A stretch of 64,000 bases of DNA from Burkholderia latens (GCF_902499045.1 NZ_CABVPL010000017.1:1-64000), one strand, 5' to 3'; shown: positions 17,599-30,365, numbered from the stretch's first letter. The notes: generated by a model from the sequence alone, not told the origin. Numbers and translations are program-made.

Positions 17599-17691
17599 AT
17601 TTCTGCGCTAGCATGGCGACACGCGCGAGCGGTGCACGATCGCGACTCGTTCGCCGGCGCGACGCGCGCGTCCACACCAAGGCCGATGCCC

Positions 17692-18651
17692 ATGTCCCCA
17701 ACGCCGTTCGAGCCGCTTGCGCTGCGCGCGCACCGGCTGTTCGAATCCCGCGATCTCGACGAGACACGCGAGCGGATCTCGCGCGTGATGCAACCGCACG
17801 CGCTGGTGCCGAGCGGCCGCGTGCAGCGCGCATCGCATATGGATTTCGTGCGGCTCGGCGGCCTCGGGATCGGCACGATCGCGTTCGGCGACGCGATGCG
17901 CGTGCAGGTCGACGCCGTCGACGGCTATTACCTGCTGATGTTCTGCCTGTCCGGGCAGGCCGAAGTCCATGCGATGGGGCGCCGGCTCGGCGTCGACGGG
18001 CAGACGGGCGTGCTGTGCGCGCCGGGCGAGCGCTTCGACGCGGCGCTGTCGGCCGACTGCGAGCAGTTCGTGCTGCGCATCGATGCGGCGACCGTCGGTT
18101 CGCTGACCGGCGACCCGCGCGCGACGCTCGACCCGGTGCTGCACATCAGCGACGCCGCGCTCGCTGCGTGGCGCCAGCAGCTGATGCTGGTCGCGCGCTC
18201 GCCCGAACTGCTCGAACGCGCGAACGCGAACCCGCGTGTCGCGTCGCAGCTCGAGCATCTGCTGATCGACCTGCTGATCGAAGGTCACCCGCCGTCGGTG
18301 CCGGAGCGCTCGCACCACGATCCGGCGCCGGGCTTCGTGCGGCGCGCGCAGGAGTTCATCGCCGCGCACTACGCGCAGCCGTTGCAGCTCGCCGATATCG
18401 TCCTGGCCGCGAACGTGCCGGAACGGACGTTGCGCGACGCTTTCCTGCAGTTCCGCGGAATGAGCCCGATGCAATATCTGCGCGCGACGCGGCTCGATCA
18501 TGCGCGGGAGTTGCTGCGCGGATCGGGATCCGAGCGGCGGATCGCCGACATCGCGCTCGATTGCGGATTTACGCACCTCGGCCGGTTCGCGATCGCGTAT
18601 CGGGAGAAGTTCGGCGAATCGCCGTCGGACACGCTCGACGGCCGGCGCTGA
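17692..18651 (+). CDS. andR: AraC/XylS-family regulator of anthranilate degradation
   Basis: Transcription factor of 319 residues. The N-terminal ~200 residues form an AraC-binding-like sensor domain ([20 protein letters not shown]), and the C-terminal ~100 carry the two HTH motifs of the AraC family: [20 protein letters not shown] and [20 protein letters not shown]. It is divergent from andAc and so very probably activates the and operon with anthranilate as effector, as AndR does in B. cepacia DBO1. The ATG at 17692 has AAGG nine bases upstream; an ATG six bases earlier is too close to it. Confidence 0.87.
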   Translation: MSPTPFEPLALRAHRLFESRDLDETRERISRVMQPHALVPSGRVQRASHMDFVRLGGLGIGTIAFGDAMRVQVDAVDGYYLLMFCLSGQAEVHAMGRRLGVDGQTGVLCAPGERFDAALSADCEQFVLRIDAATVGSLTGDPRATLDPVLHISDAALAAWRQQLMLVARSPELLERANANPRVASQLEHLLIDLLIEGHPPSVPERSHHDPAPGFVRRAQEFIAAHYAQPLQLADIVLAANVPERTLRDAFLQFRGMSPMQYLRATRLDHARELLRGSGSERRIADIALDCGFTHLGRFAIAYREKFGESPSDTLDGRR

Positions 18652-18726
18652 ACCCGTACGCGCGCCGACCGGCGCGCCTGTCGTTGCGCATTACCGCCCG
18701 CCGGCGGGCCGCCGACGGGCCGCCCG

Positions 18727-19032
18727 TCACGAAAGCGCGTGCCCGCGCTGCGGCTCGGGACGGGGCGCGGCCGCCGCAGGCGGCGCGGCGGCCTCGCCGA
18801 GCCGCGCCGACGCGCATGCCAGCGCGCGTTCGACCTGTTCGGCCATCGTCCGCGTGGCCCGGCTGTCAGGACTTGCTTGCAGCAACAGCTCGAGCCATTT
18901 CAGCCGCCGCGCGAGCATCGGCACGACCAGCGTGCGCACGATCAGCCGCTGATCCTGATCAGACGAATCGAAGCGCGCACACGCGTCGATCAGCGCGTCC
19001 AGCGTAAGCACTGCGTGGGTCGGATGCGTCAT
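18727..19032 (-). CDS. small hypothetical protein downstream of a chemoreceptor
   Basis: Protein of 101 residues that I do not recognise. It appears mostly helical (TLDALIDACARFDSSDQDQR, VVPMLARRLKWLELLLQ, TMAEQVERALACASARL), ends in an Ala/Pro-rich tail and has no signal peptide or membrane segment. Its ATG is 12 bases after the chemoreceptor stop, so the two are cotranscribed. A role as an accessory to that receptor is a guess from position only. Confidence 0.6.
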   Translation of the reverse strand: MTHPTHAVLTLDALIDACARFDSSDQDQRLIVRTLVVPMLARRLKWLELLLQASPDSRATRTMAEQVERALACASARLGEAAAPPAAAAPRPEPQRGHALS

Positions 19033-19044
19033 GATCGTGCCCGC

Positions 19045-20745
19045 TCAAAACGCATGCCAATCGGCGGACCCGGCCGGCGCCTGCACGGCCTGCACAGCTG
19101 GCACAGCCGGCACCGGCGCCGCGGCCGGCGCTTTCGTCCGCACCCGCACCCGGACCGGGACCTGCGCAAGCGCGGGCGCGGGCGCCGCGTCGCCGCCCAC
19201 TGCGGCAAGCTTGAACGCCGACATCGCCACCTGCAGATGGCCTGCCTGCTCCTCGAGCGAATGCGCGGCCGCGGCCGCCTGCTCGACGAGCGCCGCGTTC
19301 TGCTGCGTCACGCCCTCCATCTGACCGATCGCCACGTTGACCTGCTCGATCCCCTGGCTCTGCTCGTGCGACGCGGCCGCGATTTCGGCGACGATATCGG
19401 ACACCTGCTTGATCGCGTGCTTTACCTGCCCCATCGTCTCGCCGACGTCCGTGGCCTGCTGCGCGCTGTCGCGGATCATGGACACGGACGCGCCGATCAG
19501 TTCCTTGATCTCCTTCGCGGCGGTCGCGGAACGCTGCGCGAGATTGCGCACCTCGCTCGCCACCACCGCGAAGCCGCGCCCTTGCTCGCCCGCCCGCGCC
19601 GCTTCGACCGCCGCGTTCAGCGCGAGGATATTGGTCTGGAACGCGATGGCCTCGATGACGCCGGTGATGTCGGAAATCTGGCTCGAGCTGCTGCTGATCC
19701 GCTCGATCGTCGCGACCATGTGCTGCACCGCATCGTTGCCGGCATCGGCCATCCCGGTCGCGCGCGTCGCGAGCGTATTGGCCTGCTGCGCGTTCTCGGC
19801 GTTCTGCTTCACCGTTTCGGTCAATTCCGTCATGCTCGCCGCGGTTTCCTCGAGCGCGCCCGCCTGCTGTTCCGTGCGGGCCGACAGATCGGTATTGCCG
19901 CTTGCGATCTGGTGCGACGCGATCGCGACCGATTCCGCGCTGCGCTTGATGCCGCGCACCGTCGTGCCGAGCTGCCGGTCCATCGCCGCCAGCGCACCGA
20001 GCAACTGGCCGAATTCGTCGTGCGAGTCGATGTCGATCCGATTGTCCAGCGTGCCGCCCGCGATCGAGTCGGCCACGCGCACGGCCTTGCCGAGCGGCGT
20101 CGAGATGTGCCGCAGCAGATGCGCCGACGCCCACGCCGCGATCAGCATGCCCGCGCCGATCAGGCCGAGCGCGATCCACAGAATGTTGCGGAAGGTCGAC
20201 TCGCTGTCGTCGACGAACGACTTCGCCTGCTCGACGTTCAGCGCGATGTCGTCCTCCAGCGTCTGCCTGAGCAGGCGCGCGGCCGGCGACAGCCGCTCGA
20301 TCGCCGCGCCGATCGCGTCATGGTCCCCGCCGCGCATCGCGTCGACCACGTCGCTCACGCCCGCCCTGAACTGCGGCAGCACGCCGCGGATGCGCTCGGC
20401 GATCTCACGTTCCTTGTCGCTCGTGATCGATTCGTCGTAATAGCGGTTCCAGACCGTGTCGAGCCGGTTTTGCTGCGCGCGGATGTCGTCGACGCCGGCG
20501 CGCGTGCGCGCGAGATCGCGCTCGGCCTGGATCCGGCGCATCTGCAGTTGCATGCCCAGCGCGATGGCGCGAATTTCGGTCAATTCGCAAATCGGCAGCG
20601 TATTGCCCGAATAGGCGCGATGGAGATTCGAATTCAATCGAGACAAGCCGAATACGCTGAACATGCCAATGATCATCATTAACGCGACGCACGCGGCCAG
20701 CGCGGAAAAAATCCTGAATTTAATGCTTTTTGCAAATCGACTCAC
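19045..20745 (-). CDS. methyl-accepting chemotaxis protein with C-terminal tether
   Basis: Chemoreceptor of 566 residues. A transmembrane segment lies near 10-32, a helical periplasmic domain (about 35-190) of the four-helix-bundle type follows, then a second transmembrane segment (about 190-210), HAMP and a signalling domain with the tip [20 protein letters not shown]. After the bundle there is a Pro/Ala/Val-rich flexible linker of about 45 residues that ends in DWHAF. This fits the aromatic-x-x-aromatic pentapeptide (NWETF in E. coli Tar) that docks CheR and CheB. It sits between the anthranilate and catechol operons, which hints at an aromatic attractant, but the ligand cannot be read from the sequence. 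Confidence 0.92.
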   Translation of the reverse strand: MSRFAKSIKFRIFSALAACVALMMIIGMFSVFGLSRLNSNLHRAYSGNTLPICELTEIRAIALGMQLQMRRIQAERDLARTRAGVDDIRAQQNRLDTVWNRYYDESITSDKEREIAERIRGVLPQFRAGVSDVVDAMRGGDHDAIGAAIERLSPAARLLRQTLEDDIALNVEQAKSFVDDSESTFRNILWIALGLIGAGMLIAAWASAHLLRHISTPLGKAVRVADSIAGGTLDNRIDIDSHDEFGQLLGALAAMDRQLGTTVRGIKRSAESVAIASHQIASGNTDLSARTEQQAGALEETAASMTELTETVKQNAENAQQANTLATRATGMADAGNDAVQHMVATIERISSSSSQISDITGVIEAIAFQTNILALNAAVEAARAGEQGRGFAVVASEVRNLAQRSATAAKEIKELIGASVSMIRDSAQQATDVGETMGQVKHAIKQVSDIVAEIAAASHEQSQGIEQVNVAIGQMEGVTQQNAALVEQAAAAAHSLEEQAGHLQVAMSAFKLAAVGGDAAPAPALAQVPVRVRVRTKAPAAAPVPAVPAVQAVQAPAGSADWHAF

Positions 20746-21125
20746 GTCGCTTTCCCCCGGTTTCTCGGATCGATACGGGGCGGAAGCGCCCCTCCATGAC
20801 CGGGGTTTACGGAGAAAAAACCGAATGGTTTAGTCGTCGGCCTCGAAATAATTGAAACGCAAAACAGCAAGAATCAGGAATTCAAGCCGATCCGATCTCC
20901 CTCTTTATCTCATTAACATCCCGTCCGCATTAATAGATTAAGCAAATCCGGACGAGAGTTGCTTCCATGCCATCGCCAACATATCCCATTAATAAACCCA
21001 CCGGCGTTCGGACGGCGGCGCAATGCCACGGCGGCGAGCCGGATTTTCGTTCCGAAAGAGTCTGAGAGATAGGCCGTTAGTTGCAGTTCTTGGGGAGAAC
21101 GGGGTCGCCACGGAGGCGGCTCCCG
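20746..21125. other. non-coding region upstream of the chemoreceptor
   Basis: About 380 bases with no credible gene. The part at 20820-20990 is AT-rich and probably holds the chemoreceptor promoter. A short GC hairpin (20777-20792, GGGGCG paired with CGCCCC) would lie in the leader of that transcript. No clear sigma-28 or sigma-70 promoter was found. Confidence 0.45.
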
Positions 21126-22016
21126 TTACGCCGCCGCGGCAATCATCTGCCGTGCAATCGCGCAGAACGCCGTCGTCGCCGCGCTTTCGCCGTGCAGCCG
21201 ACGGCTCATGATGATCGGCGACGTCGCCGTGGGCTCAGGCAGCCGCCGGTACACGACGCCCCTCACCCGCACGCCGTCGACGCTTTCGGGCACGAGCGAC
21301 ACGCCGACCTGCGCGGCGACGAGCCCGAGCGCCGTCTGCAGCTCGCGCACCTCGTGAACGGCCGCCGGCACGAACGCGCCGTCGCGCAGCGCGGACAGCT
21401 GCTGATCGGCAAAGCTCGGCCGCGGCGTGCTCGGATAGACGATCAGCGTTTCGTTCGCGATGTCGGCGAGCGTCAGCGGCCGGCCGGGATCAGCCAGCGG
21501 GTGCCCCGCCGGCAGCGCCGCGATCAGCTTTTCCTCGATCAGCGCCTCGCGCACGAGCTGGTCGTCGTCGAAGCGCAGACGGCCGAACCCGACGTCGATC
21601 CGCCCGCCCTTCAGCGCGCCGAGCTGTTCGAGCGTGAACATTTCGACCAGCGACAGCTCGACGTCCGGCTGCGCGTCGCGAAACGCGCGGATCACGTCCG
21701 GCAGCGCGCCATAGAGCGTCGACGGCACGAACCCGATCACGATCCGCTCCGACAACTGCGCGAGCCGCCGCGTCAGCGGGCCGAGCTCGTCGGCCTGCTC
21801 GACCACGCGCTTCGCCTGCGCATAGAACACGCGGCCCGCGTCGGTCAGTTTCAGCGGCCGCGCGCCGCGCTCGAACAGCGGCAACCCGAGCGCCTCCTCG
21901 ATCGCCTGAAGCTGGCGGCTGAGCGGCGGCTGCGTCATGTGCAGCCGCTCCGCCGCCCGCGTGATGTTCATTTCCTCCGCGACGGCGATGAAGTACCGGA
22001 GCTGGCGCAATTCCAT
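21126..22016 (-). CDS. catR: LysR-type regulator of the cat operon
   Basis: LysR regulator of 296 residues, divergent from catB. The N-terminal winged HTH reads MELRQLRYFIAVAEEMNITR and AAERLHMTQPPLSRQLQAIE, which is the CatR/BenM/CatM subfamily signature. The C-terminal effector domain is of normal length. In the family cis,cis-muconate is the inducer and the protein activates catBCA-type operons. The start at 22016 gives the conserved MELRQLRYF opening; the frame stays open upstream but runs into catB. Confidence 0.9.
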   Translation of the reverse strand: MELRQLRYFIAVAEEMNITRAAERLHMTQPPLSRQLQAIEEALGLPLFERGARPLKLTDAGRVFYAQAKRVVEQADELGPLTRRLAQLSERIVIGFVPSTLYGALPDVIRAFRDAQPDVELSLVEMFTLEQLGALKGGRIDVGFGRLRFDDDQLVREALIEEKLIAALPAGHPLADPGRPLTLADIANETLIVYPSTPRPSFADQQLSALRDGAFVPAAVHEVRELQTALGLVAAQVGVSLVPESVDGVRVRGVVYRRLPEPTATSPIIMSRRLHGESAATTAFCAIARQMIAAAA

Positions 22017-22107
22017 TTCATGCCCCAAAGGTATGGAAGTAGTCGGAAAGAGTGTTGGACGACGCGCAGCGGAAATTCCTACCATGTGCGCCAACAGGAG
22101 GAATCGC
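22017..22107. promoter_or_regulatory. catR-catB divergent promoter region
   Basis: Only 91 bases separate the two start codons, so the promoters must be face to face or overlapping and the CatR binding site should lie here. GGTATGGAA near 22029 and TTCCTACC near 22076 form a loose inverted pair, but I do not see a clean ATAC-N7-GTAT site. Confidence 0.5.
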
Positions 22108-23241
22108 ATGATAGCAACAGCCGCCACCATCGAACGCGTCGAGACGCTGCTCGTCGACGTGCCGACGATTCGGCCCCACAAACTGTCGGTCGCGACGATG
22201 AATTGCCAGACGCTCGTGCTCGTCCGCGTTCGATGCACGGACGGTATCGAAGGCGTCGGCGAGGCGACGACGATCGGCGGTCTCGCGTACGGCGACGAGA
22301 GCCCCGAAAGCATCAAGGCCAACATCGACACGTACTTCGCCCCGCTGCTGCAACGCATGGACGCGACGCGGCCGGGAGCCGCGATGGCGCGTGCGCGCAA
22401 GCTGTTCCAGGGCAACCGCTTCGCGAAGTGCGCGCTCGAAACGGCGCTGTTCGACGCGCAGGCGCGCCGCGTCGGCGTGCCGCTGTCCGAGCTGTTCGGC
22501 GGCCGGACGACCGATGCGCTCGACGTTGCGTGGACGCTCGCGAGCGGCGACACGCAGCGCGACATCGCGGAAGCGGAGGCGATGCTGGACGCGCGCCGCC
22601 ACCGCGCATTCAAGCTGAAGATCGGCTCGAACGCGGTCGACGACGACGTCGCGCACGTGATCGCGATCAAGCGCGCACTCGGCGAGCGCGGCGACGTTCG
22701 CGTCGACGTGAACCAGGCATGGAGCGAAACCGACGCGATCCGCGCCGGCGCGCGCCTCGCCGACGCCGGCGTGAGCCTCGTCGAACAGCCGATCGCCGCG
22801 GCCAATCGCGCGGGGCTGAAGCGGCTCACGCAGCTCGCGCACATCCCGATCATGGCCGACGAAGCGCTGCACGGCCCCGTCGACGCGTTAGCGCTCGCGC
22901 AGGACCGCGCGGCCGACGTGTTCGCGGTGAAGATCGCGCAATCGGGCGGCCTGCTCGGCGCGGCGGGCGTCGCATCGATCGCGACCGCGGCCGGCATCGA
23001 TCTGTACGGCGGCACGATGCTCGAAGGCGCGGCCGGCACGATGGCGTCCGCGCAACTGTTCAGCACGTTCGGCGCGCTGAAATGGGGCACCGAGCTGTTC
23101 GGCCCGCTGCTGCTCACGGAGGAAATCCTCGTCGAGCCGCTGCGCTACGAGAATTTCAAGCTGCACCTGCCGGCCACGCCCGGCCTCGGCATCACCTTCG
23201 ACTGGGCCCGCATCGAACGGATGCGACGCGGCGCCCGCTGA
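22108..23241 (+). CDS. catB: muconate cycloisomerase
   Basis: Enolase-superfamily enzyme of 377 residues that closes cis,cis-muconate to (+)-muconolactone. The lysine motif FKLKIGSN is present, the metal ligands follow in DVNQAW, EQP and ADEAL, and the second catalytic lysine is in VKIAQSGG. The ATG at 22108 has AGGAGG six bases upstream; the longer open frame upstream overlaps the promoter. It is the first gene of catBAC and lies 36 bases before catA. Confidence 0.95.
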   Translation: MIATAATIERVETLLVDVPTIRPHKLSVATMNCQTLVLVRVRCTDGIEGVGEATTIGGLAYGDESPESIKANIDTYFAPLLQRMDATRPGAAMARARKLFQGNRFAKCALETALFDAQARRVGVPLSELFGGRTTDALDVAWTLASGDTQRDIAEAEAMLDARRHRAFKLKIGSNAVDDDVAHVIAIKRALGERGDVRVDVNQAWSETDAIRAGARLADAGVSLVEQPIAAANRAGLKRLTQLAHIPIMADEALHGPVDALALAQDRAADVFAVKIAQSGGLLGAAGVASIATAAGIDLYGGTMLEGAAGTMASAQLFSTFGALKWGTELFGPLLLTEEILVEPLRYENFKLHLPATPGLGITFDWARIERMRRGAR

Positions 23242-23277
23242 TCCCACACGACACGACAACCGAACCTGGAGACACGG

Positions 23278-24180
23278 ATGAACAAGCAAGCCATCGACGC
23301 GCTGCTGAAGACCTTCGACGACGCCGCGGAAAAGCCCGGCAACGCGCGCGTGCGCGCGATCGTCAACCGGATCGTGAGGGACATCTGCTACACGATCGAG
23401 GATTTCGACGTGCAGCCGAGCGAGTTCTGGACCGCGCTGAACTACCTGAACGAAGCCGGCCGCGAATTCGGGCTGATCGCGGCGGGCCTCGGCCTCGAGC
23501 GCTTCCTCGACGTGCGGATGGACGAGGCCGAGGAGAAGGCCGGCTTCCACGGCGGCACGCCGCGCACGATCGAAGGGCCGTTGTACGTCGCGGGCGCGCC
23601 GGAATCGGTCGGCCATGCGCGTCTCGACGACGGCACCGATCCCGGCCAGACGCTGGTCATGCGCGGCCGGGTGCTCGGCCAGGACGGCACGCCGCTCGCG
23701 AACGCGCTCGTCGAGGTGTGGCATGCGAACCATCTCGGCAACTACTCGTACTTCGACCCGTCGCAGCCGGCGTTCAACCTGCGCCGCTCGATCCGCACCG
23801 ACGCCGAAGGCCGCTACAGCTTCCGCAGCGTGCTGCCCGTCGGCTACAGCGTGCCGCCCGGCAGCAAGACCGAGCAGTTGCTCGACCTGCTCGGCCGTCA
23901 CGGCCATCGTCCGGCGCACATCCACTTCTTCGTTTCCGCGGACGGATATCGTAAGCTGACGACGCAGATCAACATCGAAGGCGATCCGCATATCTGGGAC
24001 GACTTCGCATTCGCGACGCGCGAAGGGCTGATCCCGAAGATCGCGCGGGCCGAGGGCGCGGAAGGCAAGCCGTATGGCATCGACGGGCAGTTCGCGCTGA
24101 TCGACTTCGATTTCACGCTTCTGAAGGACAAGCAGGACGTGCCGGCGAGCGAGGTCGAGCGGCCGCGCGCGCAGGCCTGA
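23278..24180 (+). CDS. catA: catechol 1,2-dioxygenase
   Basis: Intradiol ring-cleavage dioxygenase of 300 residues that opens catechol between the hydroxyls to cis,cis-muconate. The non-haem Fe3+ ligands are visible: tyrosines in NHLGNYSYFD and in the YSFRSVLPVGY region, and His-x-His in RPAHIHFF. A helical N-terminal dimerisation domain (about 1-105) precedes the beta-sandwich, as in other bacterial catechol dioxygenases. It lies between catB and catC and takes the product of the anthranilate dioxygenase. Confidence 0.96.
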   Translation: MNKQAIDALLKTFDDAAEKPGNARVRAIVNRIVRDICYTIEDFDVQPSEFWTALNYLNEAGREFGLIAAGLGLERFLDVRMDEAEEKAGFHGGTPRTIEGPLYVAGAPESVGHARLDDGTDPGQTLVMRGRVLGQDGTPLANALVEVWHANHLGNYSYFDPSQPAFNLRRSIRTDAEGRYSFRSVLPVGYSVPPGSKTEQLLDLLGRHGHRPAHIHFFVSADGYRKLTTQINIEGDPHIWDDFAFATREGLIPKIARAEGAEGKPYGIDGQFALIDFDFTLLKDKQDVPASEVERPRAQA

Positions 24181-24223
24181 GCGGCCGTCCGGTTCGACGC
24201 ATCGACAACGCAAGGAGCACAGG

Positions 24224-24514
24224 ATGCTGTTTCATGTGGAAATGACCGTCCGTCTGCCGGCGGACATGGATCCGGTCAAGGCGGCCACGCTGAAGGCCGA
24301 AGAAAAGGCGATGTGCCAGCGGCTGATGAACGAAGGCGTGTGGCGGCATCTGTGGCGGATCGCGGGGCAGTACGCGAACGTCAGCATCTTCGACGTCGAC
24401 AGCGTGCAGCAGCTGCATGACGTGCTGAGCCAGCTGCCGCTGTTTCCGTATATGGAGATGGAGGTGCGGGCGCTGTGCCGGCATCCGTCTTCGGTGCGCG
24501 ACGACGATCGGTAG
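24224..24514 (+). CDS. catC: muconolactone delta-isomerase
   Basis: Small enzyme of 96 residues of the ferredoxin-like decameric family, converting muconolactone to 3-oxoadipate enol-lactone. MLFHVEMTVRLPADMD at the start and LPLFPYMEMEVRALCRHPSS at the end are typical. The RBS AAGGAG lies nine bases before the ATG. It is the last gene of the cat operon; the next enzyme (enol-lactonase) is not in the window. Confidence 0.95.
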   Translation: MLFHVEMTVRLPADMDPVKAATLKAEEKAMCQRLMNEGVWRHLWRIAGQYANVSIFDVDSVQQLHDVLSQLPLFPYMEMEVRALCRHPSSVRDDDR

Positions 24515-24561
24515 GCGGCGGTCAAGCGCGCGGCCGGCGGGCGGCCGCGGCACGCATCACA

Positions 24562-24610
24562 CGGGCGGCCGGCGATTTTCTCGCCGGCCGCCCGCGTCGT
24601 TTTGCGGCGC
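24562..24610 (+). terminator. rho-independent terminator of the cat operon
   Basis: A perfect 14-bp stem (24562-24575 with 24581-24594, loop TTTTC) lies about 50 bases after the catC stop and is followed by CGTCGTTTTG. The T run is short but the stem is very stable. It separates catC from the convergent flavoprotein gene. Confidence 0.8.
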
Positions 24611-24652
24611 GGGATTCCGGCGGCGCGCCGCATCACGGCGATGCGCCGGCGA

Positions 24653-25438
24653 TCACCGCGCCGCGGCCAGATGCGCGGCAAACCCGACCGTCCCCGGCGC
24701 GATGTCCGGCTTCAGCGTCAGCGCAGGAATCTCGTAGTCGCCCGCGTTCTGCCGCCGGAACGGAATCGGCTGCACGGTCCACAACTCGTCCAGACGCTTG
24801 CCGAGCGCCGCCCGGATTTCATCGAAGCGCGCGTCGTTCATTTTTCCCGCGCGGTAGATCACGAACGGCGGCAGCACGTCGAACCCCGGGTAATACAGAA
24901 TCCCGTGCTGGATCGGAAACAGCACGTCGTCGATCGGCCCGTTGATGCCGCGCGCGCTGTAGTGCGACTCCCATCCGCCCGTCGTCACGATCACCATCGC
25001 GCGCTTGCCCGCGAGCGAACCCTCGCCGTAACGATCGCCCCAATGCCGGTCGGAATGCTCGCCGACGCCGTACGCGAAACCGTACGCGTACACGCGCTCG
25101 ACCCAGCCCTTCATGATCGCCGGCATCGAGAACCACCACAGCGGAAACTGCAGGATCACCGCGTCGGCCCAGTTGAGCTTTGCCTGTTCGCGCGCGATGT
25201 CGTCGCGCTGCGTGCCCGTCTCGAACGCGCGCTTCGAATCGAGCGCGGGATCGAAGCGTGCGTCGGACGCACGGTCGGTCACGTCATCGGCGTCGAACGC
25301 GGCCTTCCAGTTCATCGCATACAGATCGCTCACTTGCACCGCATGACCCGCCGCTTCGAGATGCGCGACGGCGAAGTCCCGCAACGCGCCGTTCAGCGAT
25401 CGCGGCTCCGGATGGGCATAGACGATCAGCACATTCAT
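24653..25438 (-). CDS. NAD(P)H:quinone oxidoreductase-like flavodoxin-fold protein
   Basis: Flavoprotein of 261 residues of the NQO1/MdaB-like flavodoxin-fold family, which reduces quinones or related electrophiles by two electrons with FMN/FAD. The N-terminus MNVLIVYAHPEPRSLNGAL is the family start. LQFPLWWFSMPAIMKGWVER and VTTGGWESHYS line the flavin site. GGAG lies eight bases before the ATG. It is divergent from a LysR gene with an 86-base gap, which probably controls it. The physiological substrate is unknown. Confidence 0.87.
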   Translation of the reverse strand: MNVLIVYAHPEPRSLNGALRDFAVAHLEAAGHAVQVSDLYAMNWKAAFDADDVTDRASDARFDPALDSKRAFETGTQRDDIAREQAKLNWADAVILQFPLWWFSMPAIMKGWVERVYAYGFAYGVGEHSDRHWGDRYGEGSLAGKRAMVIVTTGGWESHYSARGINGPIDDVLFPIQHGILYYPGFDVLPPFVIYRAGKMNDARFDEIRAALGKRLDELWTVQPIPFRRQNAGDYEIPALTLKPDIAPGTVGFAAHLAAAR

Positions 25439-25524
25439 GTTCGTTGCTCCGTGGATGGAATGACTGCAGGATGCCGCCACCAACGGTATATTTGAAATGA
25501 ATTCCTGACATTCCAGGTATAGAC

Positions 25525-26418
25525 ATGAATAATCTCAGACGACTCGATCTGAACCTGCTGGTCACGCTCGATGTGCTGCTCGCCGAGCACAACGTCACGC
25601 GCGCCGCGGAAAAGCTGAACATGTCGCAGCCGTCGGTCAGCGTGCAGTTGCAGAAGCTGCGCGACCTGTTCGGCGATCCGCTGCTGCTGCCGGGGCCGCG
25701 CGGGATGCGGCCGACCGCGCGTGCGGAAACGCTGCGCGAGCCGCTGCGGGATGCGCTCGAGGCGGTCGAGCGCGCGGTGCTGACGGCCACGCCGTTCGAT
25801 CCGGCGACCGCGACGAACACGTGGCGCGTGGCCGCGACCGACTACGGCGAATCGACGATCGTGCTGCCGGCGCTGAACACGCTGCGCTCGGCCGCTCCCG
25901 CGACCCGGCTCGCCGTCGTCGAGCTCGTGCCGCCGCGCATCGAGCAGGATGCCGAACGAAACGGCATCGACCTGGCGTTCCATACGTCCGAGGGCTCGCC
26001 GCAAGGGATGCGGCGCCTGCCGCTGTTCACCGAGCGCTACGTGCTCGTCGGCCGCGCCGGCCATCTGAAGCTGAAGCGGCGGCCCACGCTCGCGCAGTTC
26101 GGCACGCTGGAACACGTGATCGTGTCGCCGGACGGCGGCGGCTTTTTCGGCGTAACCGACGAAGTGCTCGCGCAAGCGGGCGCCACGCGGCGCGTCGTGC
26201 TGTCGGTCCCGCATTTCCTGTTCGTGATGTCGGCCATTGCCAGCACGGACCTCGTCGCGATGCTGCCGGAGCGGCTGGTGCGCAACACGCCGGCGCTGCG
26301 CGTCGTGGAGGCGCCGGTCGACGTCCCCGGCTACGAAATGTCGATGCTGTGGCACGAGCGCGTGCATCGCGATCCCGCACATCGCTGGCTGCGGGAGACG
26401 ATCGCCGCATCGGTGTGA
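25525..26418 (+). CDS. LysR-family transcriptional regulator
   Basis: LysR regulator of 297 residues. The N-terminal HTH is NNLRRLDLNLLVTLDVLLAE followed by HNVTRAAEKLNMSQPSVSVQ, typical of the NodD/LinR-like branch. The effector domain contains NGIDLAFHTSEGSPQGM. It is divergent from the quinone-reductase-like gene, with an AT-rich 86-base intergenic stretch that includes GAAATGAATTCCTGACATTC, a likely binding region. The effector is unknown. Confidence 0.88.
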   Translation: MNNLRRLDLNLLVTLDVLLAEHNVTRAAEKLNMSQPSVSVQLQKLRDLFGDPLLLPGPRGMRPTARAETLREPLRDALEAVERAVLTATPFDPATATNTWRVAATDYGESTIVLPALNTLRSAAPATRLAVVELVPPRIEQDAERNGIDLAFHTSEGSPQGMRRLPLFTERYVLVGRAGHLKLKRRPTLAQFGTLEHVIVSPDGGGFFGVTDEVLAQAGATRRVVLSVPHFLFVMSAIASTDLVAMLPERLVRNTPALRVVEAPVDVPGYEMSMLWHERVHRDPAHRWLRETIAASV

Positions 26419-26513
26419 AAGACGCGGGTCCGGCGCGCGCGGCCGCACCGCGCGACCGGCCGGAAGCGGCCGCCGCACGCACACGTTCATTCGGGACTTG
26501 ATACGGCGCCGAA

Positions 26514-26533
26514 CACTGTATATATTTACAGTG
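26514..26533. promoter_or_regulatory. LexA (SOS) box
   Basis: CACTGTATATATTTACAGTG contains a perfect CTGT-N8-ACAG core with an AT-rich centre and symmetric flanks, matching the LexA site of enterobacteria and beta-proteobacteria. It lies about 60 bases before the next start codon. Confidence 0.8.
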
Positions 26534-26594
26534 CTTTTGCACCATTTGACCCGAATTCCGTCACTCATGACGGACGGACTTTTGTGAGGCGACC

Positions 26595-26999
26595 ATGTTC
26601 CAGTCATCCGCATTCGATCCCGAGCAACCCGGCTTCAATCCCGCCCACTTCGAGCGCGCTGCGCAGCGGGCGGTCGTCGATCTGCAGCGTGTCGTCGGCG
26701 GCCCCGCGCAGCGCGCGCTCGGGCTGCGGCGCCGCACCCATCCGGCCGCCGCCCGGACGATGAGCTGGCAGGCGCTGCTGAACGTCGAGGAGCTCGCGTT
26801 CTCGAATGCCGGTTTCCTGAGCCGCAACGATCCGGCGGTCGTCGATGCATTCATCCGCCTGCGCGACAGCCGCCTCGTCGCGGCGGACCTCGACGAGCCG
26901 GTCGACTGGCGTCGCGACGACGACGACCTGCCGGCCGTCTACCTGATCGTCAGGGCAATGCTCGAAGCGGAAGAAGAAGAGCGGGCCGAAGCGGCGTGA
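26595..26999 (+). CDS. hypothetical protein, probably SOS-induced
   Basis: Protein of 134 residues not recognised. It has a basic N-terminal half (QRALGLRRRTHPAAARTMSW) and a very acidic C-terminal half (ADLDEPVDWRRDDDDLP, MLEAEEEERAEA), with no signal peptide or membrane segment. GAGG lies about seven bases before the ATG. The upstream LexA box suggests induction by DNA damage. The acidic helical tail is reminiscent of DNA-mimic or inhibitor proteins, but that is only an impression. Confidence 0.65.
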   Translation: MFQSSAFDPEQPGFNPAHFERAAQRAVVDLQRVVGGPAQRALGLRRRTHPAAARTMSWQALLNVEELAFSNAGFLSRNDPAVVDAFIRLRDSRLVAADLDEPVDWRRDDDDLPAVYLIVRAMLEAEEEERAEAA

Positions 27000-27172
27000 T
27001 GCATGCCGGCCACCAGCGGCGCCGGCTGCCGGAATCGCGCCGCCACGTCGCATCGCGACGCGGGCCGCATCCGTTCGACGTCGTCGGCATCGAACGGATA
27101 CGAAATGGCTGGAGCGCGCGTCGCAGGCCATCGCGCGACGCGCTTCGCCGCGAAGGCCGGAACAGCGCCGCG

Positions 27173-30365
<3,193 letters not shown>

